64,000 nucleotides of DNA from Pseudomonas saudiphocaensis (GCF_000756775.1 NZ_CCSF01000001.1:186001-250000), one strand, 5' to 3'. Shown: positions 48,021 to 58,685, counted from the first letter of the stretch. Translations and numbers: made by a program. The notes: generated from the letters alone by a model not told the origin.

Positions 48021-48464
48021 ATGTCACTTAGCAGTGTTTTCAATATCGCCGGTAGCGGCATGAGTGCCCAGAGCACGCGCCTGAATACCATTTCCAGCAA
48101 CATCGCCAACGCCGAGACGGTGTCCTCCAGTGTCGACCAGACCTACCGTGCCCGTCATCCGGTGTTCGCCACTGTGCTGCAGCAGGCCAGCGGTGCGCCA
48201 AACGAATCGCTGTTCGCCGATCGGGATCAGGCCGGCGCTGGTGTTCAGGTGTTGGGCGTAGTGGAGGACCAGAGCGAGCTGCAGGCACGTTACGAGCCCA
48301 ATCATCCCGCGGCGAACGAAGAAGGGTATGTGTATTACCCGAACGTCAATGTAGTGGAAGAGATGGCTGACATGATTTCCGCCAGCCGCTCGTTCCAGAC
48401 CAACGCCGAGTTGATGAACACGGCCAAGACCATGTTGCAGAAAGTCCTGACCCTGGGTCAGTAA
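48021..48464 (+). CDS. flgC: Flagellar proximal rod protein FlgC
   Basis: A 147-residue rod protein with the SGMSAQSTRLNTISSNIANA signature and C-terminal EMADMISASRSFQTNAELMNT coiled coil. AAGGAGCAG precedes the ATG, 14 bp after flgB. Confidence 0.97.
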   Translation: MSLSSVFNIAGSGMSAQSTRLNTISSNIANAETVSSSVDQTYRARHPVFATVLQQASGAPNESLFADRDQAGAGVQVLGVVEDQSELQARYEPNHPAANEEGYVYYPNVNVVEEMADMISASRSFQTNAELMNTAKTMLQKVLTLGQ

Positions 48465-48479
48465 TAGCGAGAAATTGCC

Positions 48480-49154
48480 ATGAGCATTACAGGCGGCGTC
48501 GGCGGTACCGGTTCGGTAATGGACCAGTATCAGCTCAAGGACAGAGAGGTTAAGAGCAACGATCTGGGCAAGAACGAGTTTCTTGAACTGCTGGTGGCTC
48601 AGTTGAACAACCAGAACCCGCTAGAGCCGCAGGAAAACGGCGAGTTCATCGGCCAGCTGGCGCAGTTCAGTACGGTCGAAGGGGTTGAGAAGCTGAACTC
48701 CAGCATGGAGACCATTCTTTCTGGCTATCAGTCTTCCCAGGCGCTGCAGGCGTCTTCGCTGGTTGGGCGCAAGGTAATCGTGCCGACCGAAAAGGCCGTG
48801 GTGGATACCAGCGAGACCTTTAAGGCGAGCATGATTCTTCCCGTCAGCAGCAGCAACGTCTACGTCAACATCTATGACGAGGCCGGATCGGTGGTCAACC
48901 GGATCAACATGGGGCAGCAGGAGGCGGGCAGCATTTCCTTCATGTGGGACGGCAAGGATGCCAGCGGCAATACCGTGCCGCCTGGCACCTACAAGTTCGA
49001 GGCCCAGGCCACTTATGACGGCGAAACCAAGGGGCTGTACACCTTGCTGCCGGCCAACGTCGACAGCGTGACCCTGGGGGGCAATGAACTGATGCTCAAT
49101 CTTGCCGGGCTCGGCAGTGTTCCACTTTCCCAAGTGCAGGTCATCGGCCAATAA
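48480..49154 (+). CDS. flgD: Flagellar hook assembly scaffold FlgD
   Basis: A 224-residue hook-cap protein. The N-terminal segment LGKNEFLELLVAQLNNQNPLEP is diagnostic, followed by the FlgD Ig-like and Tudor-like domains (about 100-215, with GKDASGNTVPPGTY). It is lost when the hook is complete. Starts 15 bp after flgC; GCGAGA lies before it. Confidence 0.96.
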   Translation: MSITGGVGGTGSVMDQYQLKDREVKSNDLGKNEFLELLVAQLNNQNPLEPQENGEFIGQLAQFSTVEGVEKLNSSMETILSGYQSSQALQASSLVGRKVIVPTEKAVVDTSETFKASMILPVSSSNVYVNIYDEAGSVVNRINMGQQEAGSISFMWDGKDASGNTVPPGTYKFEAQATYDGETKGLYTLLPANVDSVTLGGNELMLNLAGLGSVPLSQVQVIGQ

Positions 49155-49210
49155 CCATCGGCCGCAACTATCGGTTTTAAGTGCCGGCAGTTCCGGCAAA
49201 GGAGCTCTTC

Positions 49211-50557
49211 ATGTCGTTCAATATTGGCCTTAGCGGCATGCGTGCTGCCAGCAAGGACCTCAACGTCACCGGTAACAATATTGCTAACGCTGGTACCGCA
49301 GGTTTCAAACAGTCTCGTGCGGAGTTCGCCGATGTGTACGCGGCCAGCATGGGCGTCGGCAAAAATCCGGTGGGCAGTGGCGTACTGCTGGCGAACGTGT
49401 CCCAGCAGTTCAGTCAGGGCAACATTAACTACACCCAGAATGCTCTGGATCTTGCGATCAACGGCAACGGTTTTTTCATCACCAGCAACAACGGTGAAAT
49501 TAGCTACACCCGAGCCGGATATTTCGGCACGGACCGCGAAGGCTATGTTGTCAACAACTTCGGCAATCGCCTGCAGGGCTATTCAGTGGATGCTGCTGGC
49601 AACCTGATCAGAGTGCAGAGCGATCTGCGGATTCAGTCGGGACAGCAGGAGCCGAGGGCCACTTCCTCGGTGGTGCAGACCTACAACCTCAACTCTACTG
49701 AGACGCGCCCAGCCAATGCGGCTGTTTTCGACCCCGAGGATCCGCTGTCCTACAACTCTTCCACGTCCACCAATATCTATGATGCGCAGGGCAATCCGCA
49801 CGTCATGACGCAGTACTTCGTCAAGAGCGCCCCGCCTGCAACCAATGCATGGACCATGCATGTTCTGATCGATGGGGTAAATCCTCGGGATCCTGCATCG
49901 ACCCAGCCGTTCAGCTACAACGTGAACTTCAATCCGGCGGGGCAGTTCGCCAATCCGGCATTCACTGCGATTTCATCTACCCCAGCCAACGCGGCCCTGG
50001 ATGCACCTGCCGTTACGGGTGAAAACGGCACGATAAGCTTTGGTGCTGCAGACTGGACGCCGGCCGAGCCGAATCCGGCTGTGCCGGGCACCATGGTGGC
50101 CAATGGAGCAGAGAACTCGGCGATCGTTTTCGACATGCGCGGTTCTTCGCAGTACGCCAGTTCCTTTGGAGTGAACAGCTTGAGTCAGGATGGCTACACC
50201 ACCGGGTTGCTGGCTGGTCTGGAGATTGACGATTCGGGCATGGTCTTTGCGCGCTATACCAATGGTCAATCCAAGGTGCAGGGGCAAGTGTTGTTGGCCA
50301 ACTTTGCTAATGTCCAGGGGCTGACTCCCTCGGGGAAAACAGCCTGGACTCAATCCTTCGCGTCCGGGGAGCCGGTTATCGGCACTCCTCGCTCGAGTAC
50401 GCTGGGCGCCTTGCAGTCCGGTGCGCTGGAAGACTCCAACGTCGAGCTTTCCGACCAATTGGTCAACCTGATCGTGGCGCAGCGTAACTACCAGGCGAAC
50501 GCCAAGACCATCGAGACCGAGAGTGCGGTGACCCAGACCCTGATCAACCTGCGGTAA
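49211..50557 (+). CDS. flgE: Flagellar hook protein FlgE
   Basis: A 448-residue hook subunit. N-terminal D0 helix SFNIGLSGMRAASKDLNVTGNN and C-terminal coil QRNYQANAKTIETESAV flank D1-D2 domains (residues about 70-400). The start at 49211 follows AAAGGAGC; an in-frame codon at 49181 lacks a ribosome site. It ends the flgBCDE part; a strong terminator follows. Confidence 0.96.
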   Translation: MSFNIGLSGMRAASKDLNVTGNNIANAGTAGFKQSRAEFADVYAASMGVGKNPVGSGVLLANVSQQFSQGNINYTQNALDLAINGNGFFITSNNGEISYTRAGYFGTDREGYVVNNFGNRLQGYSVDAAGNLIRVQSDLRIQSGQQEPRATSSVVQTYNLNSTETRPANAAVFDPEDPLSYNSSTSTNIYDAQGNPHVMTQYFVKSAPPATNAWTMHVLIDGVNPRDPASTQPFSYNVNFNPAGQFANPAFTAISSTPANAALDAPAVTGENGTISFGAADWTPAEPNPAVPGTMVANGAENSAIVFDMRGSSQYASSFGVNSLSQDGYTTGLLAGLEIDDSGMVFARYTNGQSKVQGQVLLANFANVQGLTPSGKTAWTQSFASGEPVIGTPRSSTLGALQSGALEDSNVELSDQLVNLIVAQRNYQANAKTIETESAVTQTLINLR

Positions 50558-50591
50558 CGCACCGGCGGCAATATTCCGCCATGGTTTCCAG

Positions 50592-50619
50592 GCAAAAGGC
50601 CCCGTTAGGGGCCTTTTGC
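50592..50619 (+). terminator. Terminator between flgE and flgF
   Basis: A 12-bp perfect stem GCAAAAGGCCCC/GGGGCCTTTTGC with GTTA loop; T-rich inner arm. It splits the rod/hook operon from flgF onward. Confidence 0.8.
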
Positions 50620-50665
50620 GTATTAAAGCTTTCAGAATCAAGCAGATATCTCATCTATGGTGACG

Positions 50666-50681
50666 TGGCACGCTGCTTGCA
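50666..50681 (+). promoter_or_regulatory. Sigma-54 promoter of flgF operon
   Basis: TGGCAC-GCTGC-TTGCA is a perfect match to TGGCAC-N5-TTGCW, 54 bp before flgF. Confidence 0.9.
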
Positions 50682-50734
50682 TTTTCTGACGCTACTAGCA
50701 GCCCGGGCGTCAAGCCCGCGTCTTGGAGGTATCG

Positions 50735-51475
50735 ATGGACAAGATGCTCTATGTGGCCATGACCGGCGCCAGCCAGAACGCGCGCGCGCAGCAGGCTCAT
50801 GCCAACAACCTGGCCAACCTGTCCACCACCGGTTTTCGCCGTGATTTCGAGCAGGCCCGCTCAATGCAGGTGTTCGGCGACAGTTTTCCGGCGCGTGTTT
50901 ATGCCATGACTGAACGGCCAGGCACGGATTTCACGTCTGGCTCGTTGCAGGAAACCGGGCGGGATCTGGATGTTGCCGTAGAGGGGGATGGCTGGATCGC
51001 TGTACAGGCGCCTGACGGCAGTGAGGCTTACGTGCGTACCGGCAGCCTCAATATCGACACCCTGGGCATGTTGCGCACCGGCGATGGTTTGCCGGTACTC
51101 GGCAACGCCGGGCCGATTGCCATCCCGCCGGAAGAGAAAATCGAGATCGGTCACGATGGCTCAATCAGCATTCGTGCCCTTGGCGAAGACCCCAATGTGG
51201 TGGTGACGGTCGACCGGCTCAAGTTGGTCAACCCCGATCCGCAGCAACTGGAGAAGGGAACCGACGGCATGATTCGCATGAAGGACGGCCAGCCTCTGGA
51301 GGCCGATGCGGCAGTGCGCGTGACCTCTGGCTTTCTCGAGGCCAGCAACGTCAATGCGGTAGCTGAGATGACATCGATGCTGGCGTTGGCGCGACAGTTC
51401 GAGTTGCACGTAAAGATGATGCGCACCGCCGAAGAAGATGGCGCTGCTGCGGCCCGAGTATTGCAGATCAGCTAG
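50735..51475 (+). CDS. flgF: Flagellar proximal rod protein FlgF
   Basis: A 246-residue rod protein with the N-terminal MLYVAMTGASQNARAQQAHA and a C-terminal MLALARQFELHVKMMRTAEE coil. The start at 50735 has TTGGAGG 6 nt upstream; codon at 50723 overlaps that ribosome site. First gene after the sigma-54 promoter. Confidence 0.96.
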   Translation: MDKMLYVAMTGASQNARAQQAHANNLANLSTTGFRRDFEQARSMQVFGDSFPARVYAMTERPGTDFTSGSLQETGRDLDVAVEGDGWIAVQAPDGSEAYVRTGSLNIDTLGMLRTGDGLPVLGNAGPIAIPPEEKIEIGHDGSISIRALGEDPNVVVTVDRLKLVNPDPQQLEKGTDGMIRMKDGQPLEADAAVRVTSGFLEASNVNAVAEMTSMLALARQFELHVKMMRTAEEDGAAAARVLQIS

Positions 51476-51520
51476 TAAATAGCGCGTAGCGCCCGGATAC
51501 CGGCGCATGAGGAGAAGAAT

Positions 51521-52306
51521 ATGCTTCCAGCACTTTGGGTGAGCAAGACAGGTCTGTCCGCACAGGATATGAACCTGACCACCATTTCCAACAACCTGGC
51601 CAACGTTTCTACCACTGGGTTCAAGAAGGACCGTGCCGAGTTTCAGGATCTGCTCTATCAAATCCGTCGTCAGCCAGGCGGCCAATCCACGCAGGACAGC
51701 GAGCTTCCTTCCGGTCTTCAGCTGGGCACCGGTGTGCGCATCGTCGGCACTCAGAAGCAATTCACCGCCGGCAGCCTGCAAACCACTGAGCAGCCGCTGG
51801 ACATGGCCATAAACGGCCGCGGCTTTTTCCAGGTGCTGCTGCCCGATGGCACGGTTTCCTACACACGCGACGGCAGCTTTCACCTCAACGCCGACGGCCA
51901 GGTGGTGACCTCCAACGGTTATGCCCTGGAACCGGCCATCGTCGTGCCGCCGGAGACCCAGACCTTCACCGTCGGTGAGGACGGCACCGTGTCGGTCACC
52001 ACCCTTGGCAACCCGGCGCCGCAAATCATCGGCAACCTGCAGACCGCTGACTTCATCAATCCCGCCGGCTTGCAGGCCATGGGTAGCAACCTGTTCCTGG
52101 AAACCGCTGCCAGCGGTGCGCCGCAGGTCAGCACGCCTGGACTCAACGGCCTGGGCACCGTGCTGCAGAACACTCTGGAAAACTCCAACGTCAGCGTCGT
52201 TGAGGAGCTGGTGAACATGATCACCACTCAGCGTGCCTACGAAATGAACTCCAAGGTGATTTCCACCGCCGACCAGATGCTGTCGTTCGTCACCCAGCAG
52301 CTCTGA
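51521..52306 (+). CDS. flgG: Flagellar distal rod protein FlgG
   Basis: A 261-residue rod protein: [22 protein letters not shown] start, the SPSG-poor central domain and C-terminal [19 protein letters not shown] coil are typical. GAGGAGAAG precedes the ATG. 45 bp after flgF. Confidence 0.97.
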   Translation: MLPALWVSKTGLSAQDMNLTTISNNLANVSTTGFKKDRAEFQDLLYQIRRQPGGQSTQDSELPSGLQLGTGVRIVGTQKQFTAGSLQTTEQPLDMAINGRGFFQVLLPDGTVSYTRDGSFHLNADGQVVTSNGYALEPAIVVPPETQTFTVGEDGTVSVTTLGNPAPQIIGNLQTADFINPAGLQAMGSNLFLETAASGAPQVSTPGLNGLGTVLQNTLENSNVSVVEELVNMITTQRAYEMNSKVISTADQMLSFVTQQL

Positions 52307-52383
52307 CGGGCGCTGGCTGTTGTAGGCAGGCGGCTGCGGCGTCTGCCGCTGTTTCAATAGCCCTGGCTGGGCTGAGGTGTTCC

Positions 52384-53094
52384 ATGAGTCGCGTATTGAT
52401 TGCTTTCTCGCTGGTTTCGGTGGTTGTGCTGAGCGGTTGCGTCGCGCCTGCGCCCAAGCCTGACGATCCCTATTACGCTCCGGTGCTGCCGCGCACGCCG
52501 CTGCCAGCGGCGCAGAACAATGGCGCCATCTACCAGGCCGGCTTCGAAACCAGCCTGTTTGATGATCGCAAGGCGTTCCGCGTCGGGGACATCATTACCA
52601 TCACGCTCAACGAGCGCACCCAGGCCAGCAAGAACGCCAGCTCCAAGATCTCCAAGGACAGCAATACGGAGATGGGGCTGACCTCGCTGCTGGGCAATGC
52701 GGTTAGCCTGAATAACCCGGCAGCCGGACTGCTGCGAAACGGCGGCCCGCTTTCGCTCGATACCGAATTCGGCAGTTCCAGCTCGACCAGTGGCGCCGGT
52801 CAGGCAGGGCAGAGCAACAGCCTGTCCGGCTCGATCACCGTTACCGTCTCCGAAGTGCTGCCCAACGGCATCCTGGCCATTCGCGGTGAGAAGTGGCTGA
52901 CACTCAACACGGGCGACGAGCTGGTACGTATCGCTGGCCTGGTGCGGGCTGACGATATCGCGACGGATAACACCGTGTCGTCCATGCGTGTGGCCGATGC
53001 GCGCATCACCTATTCCGGCACTGGCGCCTTCGCCGATGCGAGCCAGCCGGGTTGGCTGAGCCGCTTCTTCGTCAGCCCGCTGTGGCCATTCTGA
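52384..53094 (+). CDS. flgH: Flagellar L-ring protein FlgH
   Basis: A 236-residue outer-membrane lipoprotein. Lipobox LSGC at about 17-20 gives an acylated Cys20; the conserved [16 protein letters not shown] block follows, with a Ser/Gly-rich middle. It forms the L ring around the rod. Follows flgG with 77 bp. Confidence 0.96.
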   Translation: MSRVLIAFSLVSVVVLSGCVAPAPKPDDPYYAPVLPRTPLPAAQNNGAIYQAGFETSLFDDRKAFRVGDIITITLNERTQASKNASSKISKDSNTEMGLTSLLGNAVSLNNPAAGLLRNGGPLSLDTEFGSSSSTSGAGQAGQSNSLSGSITVTVSEVLPNGILAIRGEKWLTLNTGDELVRIAGLVRADDIATDNTVSSMRVADARITYSGTGAFADASQPGWLSRFFVSPLWPF

Positions 53095-53105
53095 GGAAAG
53101 ACGTC

Positions 53106-54206
53106 ATGTTCAGGAATGTCATGCTGCTTCTCGGCTTGCTGGCCCTCGGTACTTCGGCCTACGCCGAGCGCCTCAAGGACATCGCCACCATCCAGGGCGT
53201 GCGTAGCAACCAGTTGGTGGGCTATGGCCTGGTAGTCGGCCTCAACGGCAGCGGTGACCAGACCACGCAAACGCCGTTCACGGTGCAGACCTTCAACAAC
53301 ATGCTGGCGCAGTTCGGCATCAAGGTGCCGCCGGGGGGCAACGTGCAGTTGAAGAACGTTGCAGCGGTTTCCATCCATGCCGAGCTGCCGCCGTTCGCCA
53401 AGCCTGGGCAGACTATCGACATCACCGTTTCCTCGATTGGCAACGCCAAGAGCCTGCGCGGCGGCAGTCTGCTGATGTCGCCGCTGAAGGGAATCGACGG
53501 CAACGTCTATGCCATCGCCCAGGGCAACCTGGTGGTTGGCGGTTTTGATGCCGGTGGTGCCGATGGCTCGCGGATCACCGTCAACTCGCCTTCGGCCGGT
53601 CGCATCCCTGGTGGCGCCACCGTCGAGCGCCCCGTGCCGACGGCCTTCAACCAGGGCAACACCCTGACGTTGAATCTCAACCGGCCTGACTTCACTACGG
53701 CAAAGAATATCGTTGATCAGATCAATGACCTGCTCGGCCCGGGCGTCGCCCAGGCGCTTGACGGCGGTTCGATCAGCGTCAGCGCGCCGTTGGATCCCAG
53801 CCAGCGGGTGGACTATCTGTCGATTCTGGAAAACCTCGAGGTCGATGTCGGCCAGGCTGTGGCCAAGGTCATCATCAATTCGCGCACCGGTACCATCGTC
53901 ATCGGCCAGAACGTACGGGTGCAGCCGGCGGCGGTCACCCATGGCAGCCTCACCGTGACCATCTCCGAAGATCCGCAGGTCAGTCAGCCCAATTCCTTTT
54001 CGGATGGGCAAACGGTGGTCGTACCCAACTCCCGGGTGCAGGCCGAGCAGGAAGCCAAGCCGATGTTCAAGTTCGGCCCCGGCACCACCCTGGACGAAAT
54101 CGTGCGGGCGGTGAACCAGGTGGGCGCTGCGCCCGGTGACCTGATGGCCATTCTCGAAGCGCTCAAGCAGGCGGGTGCCTTGCAAGCCGACCTGATCGTG
54201 ATCTAA
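53106..54206 (+). CDS. flgI: Flagellar P-ring protein FlgI
   Basis: A 366-residue periplasmic ring protein. Signal peptide ends with AYA at about 19, then [20 protein letters not shown]. The start at 53106 follows GAAAGACG; the longer frame from 53052 overlaps flgH. It is 11 bp after flgH, coupled. Confidence 0.96.
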   Translation: MFRNVMLLLGLLALGTSAYAERLKDIATIQGVRSNQLVGYGLVVGLNGSGDQTTQTPFTVQTFNNMLAQFGIKVPPGGNVQLKNVAAVSIHAELPPFAKPGQTIDITVSSIGNAKSLRGGSLLMSPLKGIDGNVYAIAQGNLVVGGFDAGGADGSRITVNSPSAGRIPGGATVERPVPTAFNQGNTLTLNLNRPDFTTAKNIVDQINDLLGPGVAQALDGGSISVSAPLDPSQRVDYLSILENLEVDVGQAVAKVIINSRTGTIVIGQNVRVQPAAVTHGSLTVTISEDPQVSQPNSFSDGQTVVVPNSRVQAEQEAKPMFKFGPGTTLDEIVRAVNQVGAAPGDLMAILEALKQAGALQADLIVI

Positions 54207-54216
54207 GGACGAGGTT

Positions 54217-55401
54217 ATGGAAAATCGACTGGGACTCGGCCGGCGCACGCTCGACAGTGGCAGCTACTCGGACCTGAATCGCCTGAACCAGCTCAAGGTG
54301 GGCAGGGATCGCGACAGCGAACAGAACGTGCGCAAGGTGGCGCAGGAGTTCGAGTCGCTGTTTCTCAACGAAATGCTCAAGTCCATGCGGTCGGCCACTG
54401 AGGTGCTGTCCCAGGATAATCCGTTTAACAGCCAGGCCAGCAAGCAGTATCAGGACATGCATGACCAGCAGCTTTCGGTCACTCTGGCCAGAGACGGGGG
54501 CGGAATCGGGCTGGCCGATGTACTGATGCGCCAACTGAGCAAGCGGGAAGCTTCGGCAGAAAAGCCCAACCCGTTCGCTCAGGTGGCACAAACCACAGGC
54601 GCCAAATGGGCGAGCAATCCGAACGCCGCCGTCACAGAGCCTGCTCGAGATGACTCCCGGCTGCTCAACCAGCGACGACTGGCTTTGCCGGGCAAGCTTG
54701 CAGTAGCCGCTACGGCTCCAGCCGAGGTCGTGAACAGTAGCCCGGATAGTTCGCAGCCGGGCAAGCCGCAGCCGCTGGTCAATATCGATTGGCAGCCAGC
54801 CACGGCCTTTGCAGCGCCACAGGACAAGCCACTGATCGTTAATGGGATCGACGCAACGGCAGCCAACTCTCCAAGCAAGACCCGTTTCGACTCACCCGCA
54901 GAATTTATCGCCACCATGCTGCCGATGGCCGAAAAGGCTGCAGCGCGACTTGGGGTTGAGCCACGTTTCCTGGTGGCTCAGGCCGCGCTGGAGACTGGTT
55001 GGGGCAAGTCCATGATCCGTCAGAAGGACGGCAGCAACAGCCACAACCTGTTCGGCATCAAGGCCACCGGCTGGCAGGGTGCGTCGGCGACCGTGATGAC
55101 TACCGAATACGTCAACGGCAAAGCCACTCGTGAGAGGGCGGGTTTCCGCGCCTACGATTCCTTCGAGCAGAGCTTCAATGATTACGTGAGGCTGCTGGAG
55201 AGCAACGGCCGCTACCAGAAGGCTATTCAGGTGGCGAGCACCTCCGGCGACTCTGAACGCTTCGTCAATGAATTGCAGCGGGCCGGATACGCAACCGACC
55301 CGCAATACGCGCGCAAGATCAACCAGATCGCGCGCAAGGTGCAGACCTATCAAACCATCGCCGACGCAAGCACGACGTCCGCTATGAGGACCAGAGGCTA
55401 A
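54217..55401 (+). CDS. flgJ: Rod-cap and peptidoglycan hydrolase FlgJ
   Basis: A 394-residue protein: an N-terminal rod-binding domain (about 30-110, FESLFLNEMLKSMR), a Pro/Ser-rich linker (about 115-225), and a C-terminal glucosaminidase domain (about 230-385, with catalytic Glu in AALETGWGKSMI). Compared with E. coli (313 residues) it has a longer linker, usual for Pseudomonas. It starts 11 bp after flgI. Confidence 0.95.
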   Translation: MENRLGLGRRTLDSGSYSDLNRLNQLKVGRDRDSEQNVRKVAQEFESLFLNEMLKSMRSATEVLSQDNPFNSQASKQYQDMHDQQLSVTLARDGGGIGLADVLMRQLSKREASAEKPNPFAQVAQTTGAKWASNPNAAVTEPARDDSRLLNQRRLALPGKLAVAATAPAEVVNSSPDSSQPGKPQPLVNIDWQPATAFAAPQDKPLIVNGIDATAANSPSKTRFDSPAEFIATMLPMAEKAAARLGVEPRFLVAQAALETGWGKSMIRQKDGSNSHNLFGIKATGWQGASATVMTTEYVNGKATRERAGFRAYDSFEQSFNDYVRLLESNGRYQKAIQVASTSGDSERFVNELQRAGYATDPQYARKINQIARKVQTYQTIADASTTSAMRTRG

Positions 55402-55404
55402 AAC

Positions 55405-57447
55405 ATGTCTGACCTACTGAGTATTGGCCTGTCCGGCCTGGCCGCGAGCAAGACCCAGCTGTCCATCACCGGCCACAACATCAGCAACGTCAACACGCCG
55501 GGCTACAGCCGCCAGGATGCGACCCAGGCGACCCGCCATCCGCAGTTCAGCGGCGCCGGCTATATCGGCTCGGGCACGACCCTGGTGGACATTCGCCGCA
55601 CCTACAGCGAATTCCTCACCACCCAGCTGCGCAGCAGCACCGCGCTCAACAGCGATGTCGAGGCCTATAAAAGCCAGATCAGCCAGCTCGATTCCCTGCT
55701 GGCGGGCAGCACCACGGGTATTACGCCATCGCTGCAGAGCTTCTTCTCCGCCTTGCAGACGGCCGCCGAAGACCCGGCCAACATCCCGGCGCGGCAGCTG
55801 GTACTGGCCGAGTCCGAAGGCCTGGCGCGGCGTTTCAACACCGTGTACGACCGTCTGACCGAGCAGAACAGCTTCGTCAACAAGCAGATGACCGCCGTGA
55901 CCGACCAGGTCAATCGCCTGGCGGGCAACATCGGTCGCCTGAACGATTCCATTGCCATCGCCGCAGCCAATGGCCAGCAACCCAACGACCTGCTCGATGC
56001 CCGCGATGAAGCGGTGCGCGAGCTGTCGAAGTACATTGGCGTCACCGTGGTACCGCAGGATGACAGCAGCTTTAACCTCTTCGTCGGCAGCGGCCAGCCG
56101 CTGGTGGTGGGCAGCAGCGTGTCGCGCCTGGAAGTGGTGCCGGGGCTGGGCGATCCCAATCGCCACGAAGTACAGTTCGTCAGCGGCGGCTCGCGGCAGA
56201 CCATCACCACGCAGATCACCGGCGGTGAGCTGGGCGGGTTGATTCGTTACCGCGAAGAAGTGCTGGATACCACCCTGAACTCGCTGGGCCGGCTGGCGCT
56301 GGTGGTCAGCGACCAGGTCAATACACAACTGGGGCAGGGCCTGGACCTGAAGGGCCAGGTGGGCTCGGCGCTGTTTGGCAATTTCAACGACCCCGCGCTG
56401 GCGGATCTGCGGGCCAGGGCCTTCAGCGACAACCCCTCGCTGAATACGGCGACCCCCGCCGATGCCGCCCTGGATATCAGCGATACCAGCCTGCTCACCA
56501 CCAGCGACTACCGCCTGGAGTACGACGGCACCCAGTACCGGGCCAGGCGCCTGAGTGACGGTGCGCCCATCACGGTGACGCCGAATGCCGGGCCGCCGGC
56601 GCACCTGACCTTTGCCGATGCCAACGGTCGCGACCAGGGCTTCACCGTCCGCATCAGCGGAACGCCAGTGGATGGCGACAACTTTATCCTGCAGCCCACC
56701 CGTCGCGGCGCCACGGATATTTCCGCAGTTCTGGATCAGGCGGATCAACTGGCCTTTGCCGCGCCCTTGCGCGCGCAGGCAGAGCTGCAGAATGCGGGCA
56801 ATGGCGTGATCGGCCAGCCTTCCATCGATAACGTGCAGGACCCCTTGGTCCCGGCGGATCTGAAGGGCATGTCGCCCCTGTCCCTGAGCTACGCCGCGCC
56901 TGTGGCACCAGCGACCACGGGTACGTTCACCCTGACAGCGCCCGCCGGGGTCACCGTTTCGCCGGCGACGCTGAGCATCACGCCGGGGCAGAGCAATACG
57001 CTCAGCTACACCCTTGAGTTTGGTGGCAGTACCGTCGATGTTTCGCAAACCTTCAGCGGGCGTCCCGCCGCAGGTGATACGTTCACGCTGGAGTACAACC
57101 AGAGCGGCGTTTCCGACAACCGCAACGCGCTGAAGCTGGTCGATCTGCAGACCAAGCAGACGGTTGGCGTGGACAACACCGTCGTGGGTTCAGGCTTCAG
57201 CCTCACCGACGGCTATGGCGAGCTGGTCGAGCGTGTCGGCACCCTGACCGCCCAGGCGCGGATGGACAGCGATGCCACCGGCGCGATCCTCAAGCAGGCC
57301 CAGGACAACCGCGACTCGCTGTCGGCGGTGAACCTCGACGAAGAAGCCGCCAACCTGATCAAGTTCGAGCAGTACTACAACGCCTCGGCACAGATCATTC
57401 AAGTTGCGCGCTCGATGTTCGATACATTGATCAGCACCTTCCGCTAA
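55405..57447 (+). CDS. flgK: Hook-filament junction protein FlgK (HAP1)
   Basis: A 680-residue junction protein. N-terminal LLSIGLSGLAASKTQLSITG and C-terminal EAANLIKFEQYYNASAQIIQ coils bracket the long variable centre. Starts 4 bp after flgJ, so translation is coupled. FlgN, encoded at 43831, is its export chaperone. Confidence 0.96.
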   Translation: MSDLLSIGLSGLAASKTQLSITGHNISNVNTPGYSRQDATQATRHPQFSGAGYIGSGTTLVDIRRTYSEFLTTQLRSSTALNSDVEAYKSQISQLDSLLAGSTTGITPSLQSFFSALQTAAEDPANIPARQLVLAESEGLARRFNTVYDRLTEQNSFVNKQMTAVTDQVNRLAGNIGRLNDSIAIAAANGQQPNDLLDARDEAVRELSKYIGVTVVPQDDSSFNLFVGSGQPLVVGSSVSRLEVVPGLGDPNRHEVQFVSGGSRQTITTQITGGELGGLIRYREEVLDTTLNSLGRLALVVSDQVNTQLGQGLDLKGQVGSALFGNFNDPALADLRARAFSDNPSLNTATPADAALDISDTSLLTTSDYRLEYDGTQYRARRLSDGAPITVTPNAGPPAHLTFADANGRDQGFTVRISGTPVDGDNFILQPTRRGATDISAVLDQADQLAFAAPLRAQAELQNAGNGVIGQPSIDNVQDPLVPADLKGMSPLSLSYAAPVAPATTGTFTLTAPAGVTVSPATLSITPGQSNTLSYTLEFGGSTVDVSQTFSGRPAAGDTFTLEYNQSGVSDNRNALKLVDLQTKQTVGVDNTVVGSGFSLTDGYGELVERVGTLTAQARMDSDATGAILKQAQDNRDSLSAVNLDEEAANLIKFEQYYNASAQIIQVARSMFDTLISTFR

Positions 57448-57458
57448 TAGGCCCGACC

Positions 57459-58685
57459 ATGCGCATTTCCTCCTTGCAAGCATTCAACAACGGCGTCGCC
57501 GGGCTGCAGCGCAACTACGCCAACGCGACCCGCACCCAGGAACAGATCAGCACCGGCAACCGGATCCTGACCCCGGCGGACGACCCCGTTGCCTCGGTGC
57601 GGCTGCTGCAGCTCGAACAGCAGCAAAATGTGCTCAGCCAGTACAAGTCCAACCTGACGGCGGCGAACAACAGTCTGACCCAGGAAGAAGTCACCCTCAA
57701 CTCCGTCAATACCGTATTGCATCGCGTGCGCGAACTGGCTCTGAGGGCCGGCAACGGCTCTCTCGATCCGCAGGATCGCCAATCCATCGCTGCCGAGCTG
57801 CGTGAGCGCGAAGACGAACTCCTGTCGCTGATGAATACCCGCAATGCGCGTGGCGAATACCTTTTTTCCGGCTTCCAGGGCAAGACCCAGCCTTTCGTGC
57901 GCGGTCCTGACGGCAGCTACAGCTACCAGGGCGACGAGGGCCAACGCAAACTGCAGATCGCCAGCTCGCTGAATATCGCCATCAGCGATAGCGGCAAGAG
58001 TATTTTTGAAAATGTTGTCAATGCTGGTCGCCTTGAAGTGGATGGCGCGGCGGCCCTCGGCTTTCCAGTTTCGCAGCCGTTGGTGAGTGACGAAGTCGCC
58101 TTCGCTAATTACAGCGAAATCCGTGTCGTGTTTGACGCTGCGACGGAGGGCAGTTTCGAGGTCTTTGCAACGCCGAGGGATGGCTCCCCGGAGGTCTCGC
58201 TTGGGCAAGGCAGTCTCGACAACGACCCAGAGACCGATGACCAACTGGTGTTCGGTGGCGTGACATTGTTTGTCGGTGGGCAGCCGCCATTGGGTTCTGA
58301 AGTTATTGTGCAGGCGAAAGTTCCAGCAGAAGAGAAACAAGGCATCCTGGGCACCATCGCCAACCTGCGCATGACGCTCGAAGACTCGACCTCCAGCAAC
58401 ACCGACATCCGCGATGCCGTTGCCGTGAGTGTGACCAACCTCGATCACGGCATGGTCAGCGTGGATGCCGCGCGCGGCAATATCGGTGCGCGGCTGAACG
58501 TGATCGAAACCACCCTGACCGACAACGAAGACGTGGCGCTGGTCAACAAGTCGGTACAGGCCGAACTGCGTGAGCTGGATTACGCCGAAGCGCTGTCGCG
58601 GCTTTCCTTCCAGACGATTATTCTCGAAGCGGCTCAGCAGAGTTATATAAAAATAAGCGGGCTGAATTTGTTCAATAGAATGTGA
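57459..58685 (+). CDS. flgL: Hook-filament junction protein FlgL (HAP3)
   Basis: A 408-residue flagellin-like protein. N-terminal block NNGVAGLQRNYANATRTQEQ, then ISTGNRILTPADDPVAS; the C-terminal coil LSRLSFQTIILEAAQQSYIK is typical. Follows flgK by 11 bp and ends the run. A hairpin GTGACAGG/CCTGTCAC spans its stop codon. fliC would usually come next but the following gene is comEA-like. Confidence 0.96.
   Translation: MRISSLQAFNNGVAGLQRNYANATRTQEQISTGNRILTPADDPVASVRLLQLEQQQNVLSQYKSNLTAANNSLTQEEVTLNSVNTVLHRVRELALRAGNGSLDPQDRQSIAAELREREDELLSLMNTRNARGEYLFSGFQGKTQPFVRGPDGSYSYQGDEGQRKLQIASSLNIAISDSGKSIFENVVNAGRLEVDGAAALGFPVSQPLVSDEVAFANYSEIRVVFDAATEGSFEVFATPRDGSPEVSLGQGSLDNDPETDDQLVFGGVTLFVGGQPPLGSEVIVQAKVPAEEKQGILGTIANLRMTLEDSTSSNTDIRDAVAVSVTNLDHGMVSVDAARGNIGARLNVIETTLTDNEDVALVNKSVQAELRELDYAEALSRLSFQTIILEAAQQSYIKISGLNLFNRM

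Noticed and set aside
53010-54248. A 412-codon minus-strand frame
   Set aside because: Antisense to flgI; an artefact of high-GC codon use.
55414-57048. A 544-codon minus-strand frame
   Set aside because: Antisense to flgK; no family signature and no ribosome site.
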